Shown here: piece by piece, positions 1 to 8,815 of the stretch
How positions within the stretch are numbered: the stretch's first letter is position 1
Layout of the letters: each line of letters starts with the position of its first letter
Assembly (NCBI GenBank): GCA_905205195.1
Contig: CAJLCS010000008.1
Location: 1-42,218, forward strand
Reading direction: 5' to 3'
From: an uncultured Eubacteriales bacterium
Lineage (GTDB): Bacteria; Bacillota; Clostridia; Oscillospirales; Oscillospiraceae
Length of the DNA: 42,218 nucleotides
Program-made: the position numbers and the translations under genes
Notes under the pieces: model-generated
Seen by the model: the letters and a program-made list of their open reading frames with translations, nothing else
Told to the model about the DNA's origin: nothing
Database searches by the model: none

Positions 1-53
<53 letters not shown>

Positions 54-93
54 AGATGGGAAGAAATGAAATTTATTAAATTAAGAACAGGGG

Positions 94-137
94 TTGCTTA
101 CCGCTTCAGCCGGGCTCCCAGCTGAGCTATATCCCCC
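94..137 (-). pseudogene. truncated tRNA-Ala-like fragment
   Basis: On the minus strand, bases 137-115 repeat the 5' end of an alanine tRNA (GGGGGATATAGCTCAGC, D arm). The sequence then jumps to CCCGGCTGAAGCGG with no recognisable anticodon arm or T arm, ending near AACCCC. It lies between the promoter at 167-195 and the intact tRNA-Ala, so it is probably co-transcribed. The likeliest origin is an internal deletion in a duplicated tRNA gene. The short CCG/CGG stem and the GGGG/CCCC end pairing could leave a small folded RNA, but that is speculation. Confidence 0.65.
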
Positions 138-166
138 TATTTTGTTGCGCCCCACAGGACTTTTTT

Positions 167-195
167 ATTATAGCAGCGGTGTCCCGTTTTGTCAA
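167..195 (-). promoter_or_regulatory. sigma-A promoter of the tRNA unit
   Basis: Minus strand: TTGACA (195-190), 17-base spacer, TATAAT (172-167). This is a perfect consensus match about 30 bases before the truncated tRNA. Confidence 0.85.
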
Positions 196-230
196 GGACT
201 TTTTTCTGTTTTCCCGTTTTTTCTTTTTGC

Positions 231-258
231 GGGGAACCGGCCGGTTGGCCGGTTCCCC
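231..258 (-). other. GC-rich stem-loop after the last operon gene
   Basis: A perfect inverted repeat (arms GGGGAACCGGCC / GGCCGGTTCCCC) starts about 10 bases after the stop codon of the last gene. On the minus strand it is followed by GCAAAAAG, not a T run, so it is not a classic intrinsic terminator. It could act as a 3' mRNA stabiliser or help factor-dependent termination. Confidence 0.5.
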
Positions 259-267
259 ACTCTGGGG

Positions 268-3200
268 TTATGCCGGGAACTGTTTCAGCTCCCCGTTGGC
301 ATAGGCATAGATCAGGGTAGCGTCCAGCGGCGTTACCTCGCCGTCGCCGTTCACGTCCGCCGCCTTCTGCTGCGCCGCCGTCGGCGTCAGCTCGCCGTTG
401 GCAATGGCATAGGCCAGCGTGGCGTCCAGCGGCGTCACCTCGCCGTCGCCGTTCACGTCGCCGGGGACCGCCGCACTGTCGGAAATCGTCAGGCGCGCCG
501 TCGCAAAGGGCTGCTCGCACTCTACGCCCGTCTCGCCGTCCCGGTTCTGGTACATGGCATAGGGGAAGACGATCCGGAAATCCTCGTCCTCCGCCGACAG
601 CGGATCCGGGGACCAGGTGACATACTGCGTCACGTCCCGGGTTTTGCCGTTGGCGTACACCGCCTCCACCTTCATGCCGGCGGGATCGAAGAAGTCGCCC
701 TTGCCGTAGGCCGTTTTGGTGGGCTGGGACACCAGGCGCAGCTCCGTGATCGTGCTGGTCAGCGCCATCAGGTAGGCCGAGTCGTTCTTGAAGTAAATCG
801 TGCCGTATTCATCCACAATCGGGCTGCAAATGGCGTACTGCATCTGCGCGCCGCTGGGGGTAAAGAGGACGTAGGCCGTCTCATAGTCCACGGTCTTGCC
901 GCCGTCGGTGTAGCGCTCCACCACCGTCACGTCCGGCGCAGTCTGGCCCGGGCGGTCCGTCAGCATCCGCAGCTTGCCGGGGGTGAAATTGTCGAAGAAA
1001 TACACGTTCACGGCGCCGGTTTCCGCCTCATAGGCCGTGGTCAGCAGGGCGCTGGTCTGGGGATAACCCTGGGTCCGCACGGTGTAGGCAATGTCCCAGC
1101 CCGCCAGATCGATGACCGAGATGTTATGGCCGGAATAGGCCGAAAACTGCCCCACGCCGGACACGCCCACATAGGCCCGGCCGTTATAAATCGTCGGGGT
1201 AGAGGTGCTCATGGCGGGATTGGCATCGTCGGCGGCATAGTTGTACAGCTTCAGCGTTTTCAGGCTGTTTTCCGTAAAGGTGCCGTCCGCATTCAGGCCG
1301 ATCCGGGCAAAATAGCCGCCCTTGGAGGTAAAGTAGCAGTATCCGTCGTACCAGGTGACGGAGCTGCGGATATCGCCCTTGAAGGGCATGGTCACCGCGT
1401 CCTTTTTCAGGCCGGTTTTGGGATCCAGCGAAAGGATCTGGGCATAGCCCTTGGTATAGCCCGCCTCGCCGTCGTCGGTGCCCACCACCAGCGCATTGTC
1501 CGTCACATAGGCACCGGCCCAGTAGAAACCGCCCATCTGCGTATAGGTCCAGGTGGCCAGCTTCTCTTCCTTGGACTGGGTGGGATCCTCATCCGCCACG
1601 CTCAGGCACACATAGTCCGCCTGCCGGGTTTCGCCCAGCCAGAAGCCGGTGTAAAGATAGCCGTCCCGGTACACCAGCGGGCAGTTGGGCTGGCCCTTCC
1701 GGGGGTTGTGGTAAATCCACAGGGACTCCAGCGTGTCGGCGTTAAAGGCCTGCACGGTGCCGTCGGACAGGCCCACAAAGATCATGCCGTCGGCATAGGT
1801 GGGCGTGTTGATGGCAAAGCTGGAGGAATGGTCCATGTCGCCGCTGGCCACCACCTTGCCGGACACCGTGTCCACCTTGTAAATCGTGGACATGGCGTAA
1901 ACGTACAGGTAGTCCCCCACCAGAATGGGGCAGCCGCAGGCATCGGCGGAATAGCCGTCGCCCAGCTTGGTGGCCCAGCTCAGCATGGCATTCTCCGCCT
2001 TCACCGGCGTTTTCACGGAAACCACGCCGTTGTTCTGCTCGTCCTTGCGGAAGGAGGGCCAGACCGGCTCATACTGGGTGCGGATGCTTTCCGGCGCCTT
2101 CTGCAGCGTCACCGTCAGCGTCTCGGCAGCCGCCGGAGCCACATACTCCGCCACCTGCCTGCCCACATAGCCGTTGCAGGTCACCGTGTAGGTGTAGCGG
2201 ACCCCCGGCGTCAGCTGATAGACGCCGTTTTCTCCGGCGATTCTCCGCTGGTCGCCGGTGAGTTCCGTCAGGAACACTACGGCGTTTTCCGGCTCGGTTT
2301 TGATGGTCACCGCCACCGGGTCGGTTTTACGGACATGGACCCGGTAAGCCGTTTCGTCGCTCAGGTCGCTGTCGTGGCAGATCCGGATTTCCAGCAGCTG
2401 CTCGTTCTGGTCCGGATCCAGCGCCATGGTGCCGTCGGCCATGGTGTCCGCCCGGGTGTCACCCACCATGGCGTAATAGCCGCCGCCCACCGGCGACTGG
2501 GTGTTTTCGTTGGTAAAGCTGCCGGTGTAGGCCAGGGACGTCACCGCCCGGGGCACCGTGACGGCATACTCCGTCACCTTCCGGTCAAAGCTCACCGGGG
2601 TGCCGGACAGGTCCGTCAGCGTCAGCGCGCCGTCCTCCGTGGACAGGCTCAGGGCTTTCAGCGTTTCCTGCCGCCGCAACGTCAGCGTGTAATCCTGATA
2701 CCAGGTCACGCCGTCCGCCGTCTTTTCCAGCCGCACGGTGACGGTCTGGCCGTAGCCGCAGGCGGCAAGGCAGGACGTCAGGAAGGTGGCGCCGGAATTG
2801 CCCACCGCGTAGCGCAGCGTCACGGAGCTTGGCAGGCCGTTGGTGGAATCCAGGGAGGTCTGCCGAGCGTATTTCGCCGCGGCGGTATAGCCGCCGGTGG
2901 CCGTGGCCTGGGCGTAGAGGGCGCTGTTGGCATCGGGAATCCGGTAGGTCAGGCTGTGCCGACCGGCATCAAAGCCCTCCAGGCTCTCGAATTCCTGCCG
3001 GGAGGCGGCGCTGCCGCTGTTATAGAGGGCCAGCGCCGTCATGGCGTCCGTGGTCTCCGGCTCCGGCGCCGTGATCGTCAGCCCCGCCGCCGCCGTGAAG
3101 GTCATGGCGGTGTGATACACGCCGTTTCTCGTGGCCACCAGCCGATAGGTTTCGCCGGGAATCAGATCGTAGCCGCCGTTGACCGGCTCGATTTTGACCT

Positions 3201-4647
3201 CCGCTTCGTTATACACCGCCGTCTCCGTGCCGGTTTTGGCGCTGACCGTCACCCGGACGGCGTCCTTTTTCTCAAAGGTCAGCCGGTAATCCCGGCTTTG
3301 GCCGTTTTCCGCCGTAACGGTGACGGTATGGACGGTGGTCTTGCCGGTGAGCTGCACGGTGCCGGTGCCGGTCACCGTAGTGCCCGCCGACGTGAAGGCC
3401 TCCGCCGTCACCTCCGCCTGATCCGACACGGTGGTCAGGGTATAGTCCGCGGTTTCCGGCTCAAAGGTCAGCGGCAGCCGGGTGCCGTCGGCCGTCACGG
3501 TCAGCGACGCCAGCGTCGGCACCCGCACCATGATCATGGTGTAGGACTGAATCCGGGTATAGCCGTCGGCATCGGGATACTGGGCCTCCAGCGTCCAGGT
3601 CCGGCCGGTCAGGCCCGGCTCCAGCAGCTGGATAAGGGAGGTGGTTTCGCTGTTCCAACTCCGCACCGTCTGGGATTTGTCCTGCCCATCCATGCCGACG
3701 AAAATGGTCCGCAGCCGGGTGGTGTCCCGGTCCGGCACATCCCCGATCATGGCGTTGAGGTACAGGCCGTAGGTCCCCACCGTGTCCGGCAGGTAAAACG
3801 CGGCCGTATGGGCCTTCGTGTCTTGGGTCCGGTCATAGGGGGTCCGCTTTCCGTTCAGGACGTTGATCTCCCCGAACCATTCGCCGTCGGGCAGCGTCAC
3901 GGAAAGGGTCCGGTCCGCCGAGACGGTGATGCTGCCGTCGGTCCGGTTCCAGCCGCCGTCGCTGACGGAGAACCGGTAGTCCCCCGCCACCACCTGGGCC
4001 GCGGTGCCGGTGACGGCGGTTTCGTTGCCGTAGGCGTCCGTCAGCGTCACCGTGGGAGACGTGAGGGTGCTGCCACCCTGAGCCGCCTGCACCGTCACGG
4101 TGTATTTGGTGCCGCTTAAGATGGCCTCGTAATCCGCAATGGCCTTTTCCAGCGCTTCCTTCCGGGCGGCGGCATCGGAAGCCGTCCCCCGCAGGCTGGT
4201 CAGGCCCGCCTGATAGGCCGCCGCCGCCGGGGCGTAATTCTGGACGTGGTTGTCCATCTCCCGGTAGCGGCCCATCAGCGCCGCCAGCTCCGCCGTCCCC
4301 TCCGTATAGCCGGAGGCGTTCTCGGTGAACACGATGGCCGTCACGGACGACGCAGGCACATCCAGCTGATAGCCGCCGCCGTCATAATAGCAGTTAAAGT
4401 TTCCCGCTTCGCCTTCGATGGCGTAGACAAAGCCGCTTTCCATTCCCTCGAAGGAATAGTCGCTGGCCAGCAGCGCCTGCCGCACCGTCTGATCCGCCGT
4501 GTAGGAAATGGCCACCGGCTCAATCAGGGTCTTCTGCGCGGTTGCCGCCGTCAGGTAAAACTGGCCGCTCTCCCCCGCCGCCCGGGATGCCGGGACGCAG
4601 GAAAGGACCAGCACCAGACAAAGCAGCAGTGCCGTCAAACGTTTCAT
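268..4647 (-). CDS. secreted PQQ-type beta-propeller protein with cadherin-like domains and C-terminal dockerin
   Basis: A 1459-residue exported protein. The start at 4647 is chosen because AGGAGGCGA lies just upstream and the protein then opens with a signal peptide (MKRLTALLLCLVLVLSC). Seen in order: a beta-rich N-terminal region that may be a weak DUF4430-like module (about 33-107), a helical linker, a cadherin-like beta-sandwich (about 377-459), a second such region (about 661-775), a PEGA-like segment, a PQQ/WD-type propeller (about 860-1260, repeats such as GDYLYVYAMSTIYKVD), an Ig-like domain (about 1304-1389) and a dockerin (1396-1459). The dockerin has two Ca-binding loops, each DVNGDGEVTPLDATL, and nearly matches that of the 2603-residue protein, so both should bind the same cohesin type. 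It is the last gene of the operon, 13 bases after the transglutaminase-fold gene. No catalytic residues are recognised; the propeller may bind a ligand or partner. Confidence 0.85.
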   Translation of the reverse strand: MKRLTALLLCLVLVLSCVPASRAAGESGQFYLTAATAQKTLIEPVAISYTADQTVRQALLASDYSFEGMESGFVYAIEGEAGNFNCYYDGGGYQLDVPASSVTAIVFTENASGYTEGTAELAALMGRYREMDNHVQNYAPAAAAYQAGLTSLRGTASDAAARKEALEKAIADYEAILSGTKYTVTVQAAQGGSTLTSPTVTLTDAYGNETAVTGTAAQVVAGDYRFSVSDGGWNRTDGSITVSADRTLSVTLPDGEWFGEINVLNGKRTPYDRTQDTKAHTAAFYLPDTVGTYGLYLNAMIGDVPDRDTTRLRTIFVGMDGQDKSQTVRSWNSETTSLIQLLEPGLTGRTWTLEAQYPDADGYTRIQSYTMIMVRVPTLASLTVTADGTRLPLTFEPETADYTLTTVSDQAEVTAEAFTSAGTTVTGTGTVQLTGKTTVHTVTVTAENGQSRDYRLTFEKKDAVRVTVSAKTGTETAVYNEAEVKIEPVNGGYDLIPGETYRLVATRNGVYHTAMTFTAAAGLTITAPEPETTDAMTALALYNSGSAASRQEFESLEGFDAGRHSLTYRIPDANSALYAQATATGGYTAAAKYARQTSLDSTNGLPSSVTLRYAVGNSGATFLTSCLAACGYGQTVTVRLEKTADGVTWYQDYTLTLRRQETLKALSLSTEDGALTLTDLSGTPVSFDRKVTEYAVTVPRAVTSLAYTGSFTNENTQSPVGGGYYAMVGDTRADTMADGTMALDPDQNEQLLEIRICHDSDLSDETAYRVHVRKTDPVAVTIKTEPENAVVFLTELTGDQRRIAGENGVYQLTPGVRYTYTVTCNGYVGRQVAEYVAPAAAETLTVTLQKAPESIRTQYEPVWPSFRKDEQNNGVVSVKTPVKAENAMLSWATKLGDGYSADACGCPILVGDYLYVYAMSTIYKVDTVSGKVVASGDMDHSSSFAINTPTYADGMIFVGLSDGTVQAFNADTLESLWIYHNPRKGQPNCPLVYRDGYLYTGFWLGETRQADYVCLSVADEDPTQSKEEKLATWTYTQMGGFYWAGAYVTDNALVVGTDDGEAGYTKGYAQILSLDPKTGLKKDAVTMPFKGDIRSSVTWYDGYCYFTSKGGYFARIGLNADGTFTENSLKTLKLYNYAADDANPAMSTSTPTIYNGRAYVGVSGVGQFSAYSGHNISVIDLAGWDIAYTVRTQGYPQTSALLTTAYEAETGAVNVYFFDNFTPGKLRMLTDRPGQTAPDVTVVERYTDGGKTVDYETAYVLFTPSGAQMQYAICSPIVDEYGTIYFKNDSAYLMALTSTITELRLVSQPTKTAYGKGDFFDPAGMKVEAVYANGKTRDVTQYVTWSPDPLSAEDEDFRIVFPYAMYQNRDGETGVECEQPFATARLTISDSAAVPGDVNGDGEVTPLDATLAYAIANGELTPTAAQQKAADVNGDGEVTPLDATLIYAYANGELKQFPA

Positions 4648-4660
4648 GGTTGTCGCCTCC

Positions 4661-6790
4661 TCAATATACACACCGGATCCACCGGTAATAAATCCTTTGC
4701 AGCGGATTCCACTGCTTGCCGCAGCGGTCCGTCAGGTCCCGGACAAAATCGTCCATTTCCTGCCGCTGATCGTCGGTCATGGGATGGTCGCTGAAGGACG
4801 CCTCCCGGTTCAGCGCCGCCGCACTTTGGGCCGCTTCCGCTGGAATCTCCCCCAGAAAGCCCATCAGATAACAGGCGTAGCCGTACATTTCCACGATAGC
4901 CGCCCGGCAGGGCGCGGCTGCCATGCGCTTTCTGGCCCGCCGGAACCGGCACCGCCGGATCACCGGCACCGCCAGCAGCGCAAGCAGCACCAGCACCGCC
5001 AGCAACCACAGCTGCCGGGGCAGCCGCAGGGTCGTCGCCTGCGGGGGCTGATCCTGGGGTGTCTGCCCGTCCTGGGGCGCGTACTGCCGGGGCTGAGCCG
5101 TGTAAACCGTCTGCCCCGGACCGGTCTGGTCGCTGCCGAAGTCCAGGTCCTCCTCCCGGATGTAGCCGGGGGTCACCTCGAAGGGCACAAAGCCCACGCC
5201 GTTGAGATAAAACTCCGCCCAGGCATGGGCGTTTTCCTCGGTGAGCGTCACCGGTTCCCCGGCTTTCGCCGCCGCAGCCTGCTCCGGTGTCAGATAGTAG
5301 CCCTCCACATACCGGGCCGGGACGCCGTAGTAGCGCAGCATCAGCACCGCCGCCGTGGCATAGTGGACGCTGTAGCCCGCGCCGCTGCGCTCCAGCACAT
5401 AGTGCAGGAAATCGTCGCCGCCCAAAGGCGTATACACCGATTCGTCATAGCGCAGATGGTCGGAAAGATAGGTCCGGATGGTCGTCTGGATCTGGCTCAG
5501 CGTCCGGCTGCCGGTGTCGGTGCCCAACTGCCGGCCCAGCACCTGCCAGGCCTCGTCCGTCAGCTGCAAATCCGCTTCCGTCACGTCCGCCGCATAGGCC
5601 CGCTCCAGTGAAAGATAATCCCGCTCCTCCGACTGCCGGTCCGCCAGCGCCCGCTGGACGCCGTACCATTGGGCCAGCCCGCCGGGCAGGCAGGTCTGGG
5701 CGGCGGCAGACGGCAAGGCATCGTCGCCGATGGCCCGGGCATCCCCCGCCGTTTCGCTGCCGTAGGGCAGAAAGCCATGGCCCCGGCAGGCGCCCACGTT
5801 TTCCACCGTGATCTGCTGCCGTTCCTCGATCCCCGCCGCCGCCGCGGCGGACGCGATCTGGCTCTGGCCGTAAAATCCGTTTTCGTGGAGCCAGTAATAC
5901 AGGTCGGAGGACGAAGCCCGGTCCTCATTTTCCCGTTTTTCCCAGCTGCCACCGGTATAAACCTCATAAACGCTGCCCCGGAGGTAAGTGGCCTCCGGCT
6001 GGGACATGGTCACCGTCAGAGCCGGGGTTTCGGACTTCTCCCAGGCGCCCAGACTGGAAAGCTGCCCCTCGGGCATGGAAAGAGCGGCGGAATCGTACCG
6101 CAGCGCGTGGATGTCCCGCGTCAGGCTGTCTCGCCAGCTTGCCAGCGGCAGCGCCCGTGCCGCGGCCCCCAGCCCCAGCGCTGCGGCGGCGCAAAGGCAG
6201 GCCGCACAAATCCGCCCGGTCTGGGCCTTCCAGCCGCCGGAGGGGAGGCTCATCACCGCCCCCAGCACGATCATCAGCAGGCCCGGCGTCCGGCTGCCTA
6301 ACACCAGTCCGGCACTGCCCAGCAGCACCGCCGGCAAAAACAGCCACCGTCCGCCGCCGGAAACGGCATGATGGTGCAGCAGCACCAGAAAGGCAGCTGC
6401 CGCGGCGAAGGCCCAAAGGGGGCTTCCGCCCGTTTCAAAATGCAGATAAATCCGTCCGGTCAGCGCCGTCAGCGCCGTCAGGAGGTCGTTCAGCCCCCAT
6501 CCTGCGGACTTGACCAGCGGCCGGTAAAACAGCAGGCAAAGTGCCAGCAGCACGCCGCAGCCTGCCGGAAACAGCCAGTTTTTCCGGCCCGGCAGGGCCA
6601 GAAGCAGCAGATGCACCCCGGCCGCCGCCAGAAACAGCGCCCACCAGGGCACCGGCAGCGACGGAAACAGCGCCCCGGCCGTCATGCAAAACCCCGCCGA
6701 CACGAAAAGAAGCGACAGCAGCGCCGCCGGTCCGGTTTTCGCCCCGTCGGCGGGAACCGGCTTCCAATGAAGTCCCGTTTGTTCAGTCAT
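4661..6790 (-). CDS. polytopic membrane protein with transglutaminase-like domain, catalytic Cys replaced by Ser
   Basis: 709 residues. The N-terminal ~210 residues hold several hydrophobic helices, then an extracytoplasmic region with a transglutaminase core (about 395-545), another TM helix (about 600-622) and a cytoplasmic tail. The family normally shows GYC-x-H; here it is GYSVHYATA with Ser474 (codon AGC, bases 5371-5369). The His is kept (His522 in NAHAWAEFY), and the usual third-residue Asp is Glu538 (PFEVTPGY). By family knowledge, such proteins occur with MoxR and DUF58 partners, exactly as here. The start at 6790 has GGAGG 7 bases upstream and overlaps the DUF58 stop by 8 bases. The substitution suggests a binding or scaffold role rather than peptide crosslinking, or an unusual Ser hydrolase; this is inference. 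Confidence 0.85.
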   Translation of the reverse strand: MTEQTGLHWKPVPADGAKTGPAALLSLLFVSAGFCMTAGALFPSLPVPWWALFLAAAGVHLLLLALPGRKNWLFPAGCGVLLALCLLFYRPLVKSAGWGLNDLLTALTALTGRIYLHFETGGSPLWAFAAAAAFLVLLHHHAVSGGGRWLFLPAVLLGSAGLVLGSRTPGLLMIVLGAVMSLPSGGWKAQTGRICAACLCAAAALGLGAAARALPLASWRDSLTRDIHALRYDSAALSMPEGQLSSLGAWEKSETPALTVTMSQPEATYLRGSVYEVYTGGSWEKRENEDRASSSDLYYWLHENGFYGQSQIASAAAAAGIEERQQITVENVGACRGHGFLPYGSETAGDARAIGDDALPSAAAQTCLPGGLAQWYGVQRALADRQSEERDYLSLERAYAADVTEADLQLTDEAWQVLGRQLGTDTGSRTLSQIQTTIRTYLSDHLRYDESVYTPLGGDDFLHYVLERSGAGYSVHYATAAVLMLRYYGVPARYVEGYYLTPEQAAAAKAGEPVTLTEENAHAWAEFYLNGVGFVPFEVTPGYIREEDLDFGSDQTGPGQTVYTAQPRQYAPQDGQTPQDQPPQATTLRLPRQLWLLAVLVLLALLAVPVIRRCRFRRARKRMAAAPCRAAIVEMYGYACYLMGFLGEIPAEAAQSAAALNREASFSDHPMTDDQRQEMDDFVRDLTDRCGKQWNPLQRIYYRWIRCVY

Positions 6791-7883
6791 AGGAAACCTC
6801 CAGCTTTTCCAGCGCGTCGACGCAGCCCTCCGGCGGGAACCAGACGCCCCGGCGAACCGTCTGGGGCGTCTCGGAGCAGCAAAGCGTCACCGTATTGTCG
6901 CTTTCCTCCGCCGCGTCTGCCGTAAAGCGCAGAATCCGGCCGAATTCCGGCAGCGGCTCGCTCAGAACGCCGCCCCGGCTGCGAAGCGCCAGCACCAGCC
7001 GTTCCGAAAGCTCCTCCCGGCCGCCGATGGGCTCCAGCCGCAGGCCGCCGTTTTCCCGCAGGGCCAGCGTATAGGGGATCCCCTCCTCGGTCAGGTGGCA
7101 GCCCACGGAAAACAGAGCCTCCGCCAGGGCGTCCGCCGCCCGGGGGGATGCCCCGGCCGGATTCCAGTCCAGCAGCAGCGAACGGCTCACCGTGCTGCCC
7201 GGCTCCCGCCACATCAGCCGGTCCAGCTTGGACGACAGCTTCCAGTGAATCCCCCGGATGTCGTCGCCGGGCTGATACTCCCGCAGCTGTAAAATCTCCG
7301 CCCGGTCGTCGCCCCGGCGGGAGGCCGCTTCTCCCTCGTCCTCCCGGGCAAGGCCCATGGCCGGGTCCCAGGAAAGGGGGGTCAGCTCCGGCACCACGGC
7401 AATTTTCACGTTTTCCTCCGTAGATTTCCGGCAGTGCAGCAGCGCCAGCGGGTCCCACAGGGAGACGGCCGTCACCGTCAGGCGAAGGCGGCCGCAGTAA
7501 TCGGAGGTCAGGTCGGTATCGCCGATCCAGCAGTCCCCCGCCGCCGTCAGCGGCAGGGAACGGCGGGACGTTTCGTCCGTCAGGTCGTTATGGACCTCCA
7601 GCTCCGCCGTCACCGGTCCCACCAGCGGCAGAAAGCCCGGCCGGACCGTCACCCGGACCGTCACCGGTTGGTGCTTCCCGGCGGAGGGCGCCGCCTGAAG
7701 CGCCGCCGTCAGCCCCTTCCGGGCCGCCAGGTTCCACAAATAGCAGCCTATGGGAACGGTCAGCACCGGTGCCAGCGCCGCCAGCGCCCAGCCGGACCCG
7801 GTCCGGAGGGCCAGTCCGCCGCCCAGCACTGCGGCTGCCGCCGCCGTCAGGCCGCCCCGCAGGCGTCCGCTCACAGCTTCCAT
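6783..7883 (-). CDS. DUF58 domain protein (MoxR partner)
   Basis: About 366 residues from the ATG at 7883. A GTG at 7874 overlapping the MoxR stop as GTGA is an equally plausible start and would give about 363 residues. Two hydrophobic segments near the N terminus are followed by a beta-rich region and the typical DUF58 block with the motif YQPGDDIRGIHWKLSS, where a vWA-like fold begins. DUF58 proteins are encoded next to MoxR ATPases and transglutaminase-like membrane proteins in many bacteria and are thought to work with the ATPase in maturation or assembly of exported complexes. The overlap at both ends means tight translational coupling with its neighbours. Function inside this operon is unknown. 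Confidence 0.88.
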   Translation of the reverse strand: MEAVSGRLRGGLTAAAAAVLGGGLALRTGSGWALAALAPVLTVPIGCYLWNLAARKGLTAALQAAPSAGKHQPVTVRVTVRPGFLPLVGPVTAELEVHNDLTDETSRRSLPLTAAGDCWIGDTDLTSDYCGRLRLTVTAVSLWDPLALLHCRKSTEENVKIAVVPELTPLSWDPAMGLAREDEGEAASRRGDDRAEILQLREYQPGDDIRGIHWKLSSKLDRLMWREPGSTVSRSLLLDWNPAGASPRAADALAEALFSVGCHLTEEGIPYTLALRENGGLRLEPIGGREELSERLVLALRSRGGVLSEPLPEFGRILRFTADAAEESDNTVTLCCSETPQTVRRGVWFPPEGCVDALEKLEVSYD

Positions 7884-8815
7884 TCCTTCACACCGGGACG
7901 GCGCACTTTTTTCAGGATCTCCGCCAGAATCGTCTCGGCGGAGCGCTCGTGGAGCCGGGACTTGGCGCTCAGCACCAGCCGGTGGCCCGCCACGTTTTCC
8001 AGCAGTGCCGCTACGTCGTCGGGGGTGACATAATCCCGCCCCTCCAGATAGGCATTGGCCTTCGATGCCCGGCACAGGGCCAGCGCGCCCCGGGGGCTGA
8101 GGCCAAGCGCCACATCCGGATCCTGCCGGGTGGCCTCGGCCAGGTCGGCAATATAGCCGTACACCGCGTCGGACACATACACCGCCATGGCTTCGTCGGA
8201 CAGCTTCAGCAGCGCCGCGCCGTCGCCGACGGTTTTGCAGTGATCCAGCGGGTTTTCGGTGTGCCGGTCCCGCATCAGCGCCATCTGACTGGCCCGATCC
8301 GGGTAGCCCATGCTCAGCCGGATCAGAAACCGGTCCAGCTGGGACGAGGGCAGCATCTGGGTGCCTGCCGATCCCACCGGGTTCTGGGTTGCCAGCACCA
8401 GGAAAGGCCGGGGCAGCGGCCGGGTCTTCCCGTCCACCGTCACCTGCCGCTCCTCCATGGCCTCCAGCAGCGCCGACTGGGTCTTGCTGGAGGTCCGGTT
8501 GATTTCGTCCGCCAGCAGCAGATTGGTCATCACCGCGCCGGGCTGATAATGCAGCTGCTCCGTCTTTTTGTCGTAGACGGAAAAGCCGATAATGTCCGAC
8601 GGCAGCGTATCCGAGGTGAACTGCACCCGCCGGGTGTCCAGGCCCAGCGTTCTGGCAAAGGCCATGGCCATGGTGGTTTTGCCCACGCCGGGCACGTCTT
8701 CCAGCAGCACATGGCCGCCGGCCAGCGCCGCCAGCAGGACCTTGCGGACCACGTCCTGCTTGCCGAGAATGACCCGGTTGACCTCGGCCTGAATCTGATC
8801 AGTCAGTCTTTCCAT
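7871..8815 (-). CDS. MoxR-family AAA+ ATPase
   Basis: 314 residues. Walker A GVGKTT at 43-48, Walker B LLADEINR at about 100-107, sensor-1-like LATQNP and the arginine-finger region LDRFLIR are all visible, and the length fits the MoxR family. The start at 8815 has AGGAGAAAAAGAA before it and lies 17 bases inside the upstream gene. MoxR ATPases are chaperone-like and act on partner proteins, usually DUF58/vWA proteins; here the DUF58 gene follows with overlap. Its presence inside a surface-protein operon suggests a role in assembling or activating the membrane parts of the complex. Confidence 0.93.
   Translation of the reverse strand: MERLTDQIQAEVNRVILGKQDVVRKVLLAALAGGHVLLEDVPGVGKTTMAMAFARTLGLDTRRVQFTSDTLPSDIIGFSVYDKKTEQLHYQPGAVMTNLLLADEINRTSSKTQSALLEAMEERQVTVDGKTRPLPRPFLVLATQNPVGSAGTQMLPSSQLDRFLIRLSMGYPDRASQMALMRDRHTENPLDHCKTVGDGAALLKLSDEAMAVYVSDAVYGYIADLAEATRQDPDVALGLSPRGALALCRASKANAYLEGRDYVTPDDVAALLENVAGHRLVLSAKSRLHERSAETILAEILKKVRRPGVKEWKL

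Noticed and set aside
231..258. GGCCGG-rich hairpins (also near 25408 and 35997) as a repeated uptake or regulatory motif
   Set aside because: The arms differ in sequence; the other two are ordinary terminators with T runs.
94..4119. 1341-codon plus-strand frame opposite the propeller/dockerin gene
   Set aside because: Same shadow composition; it also runs through the tRNA promoter.
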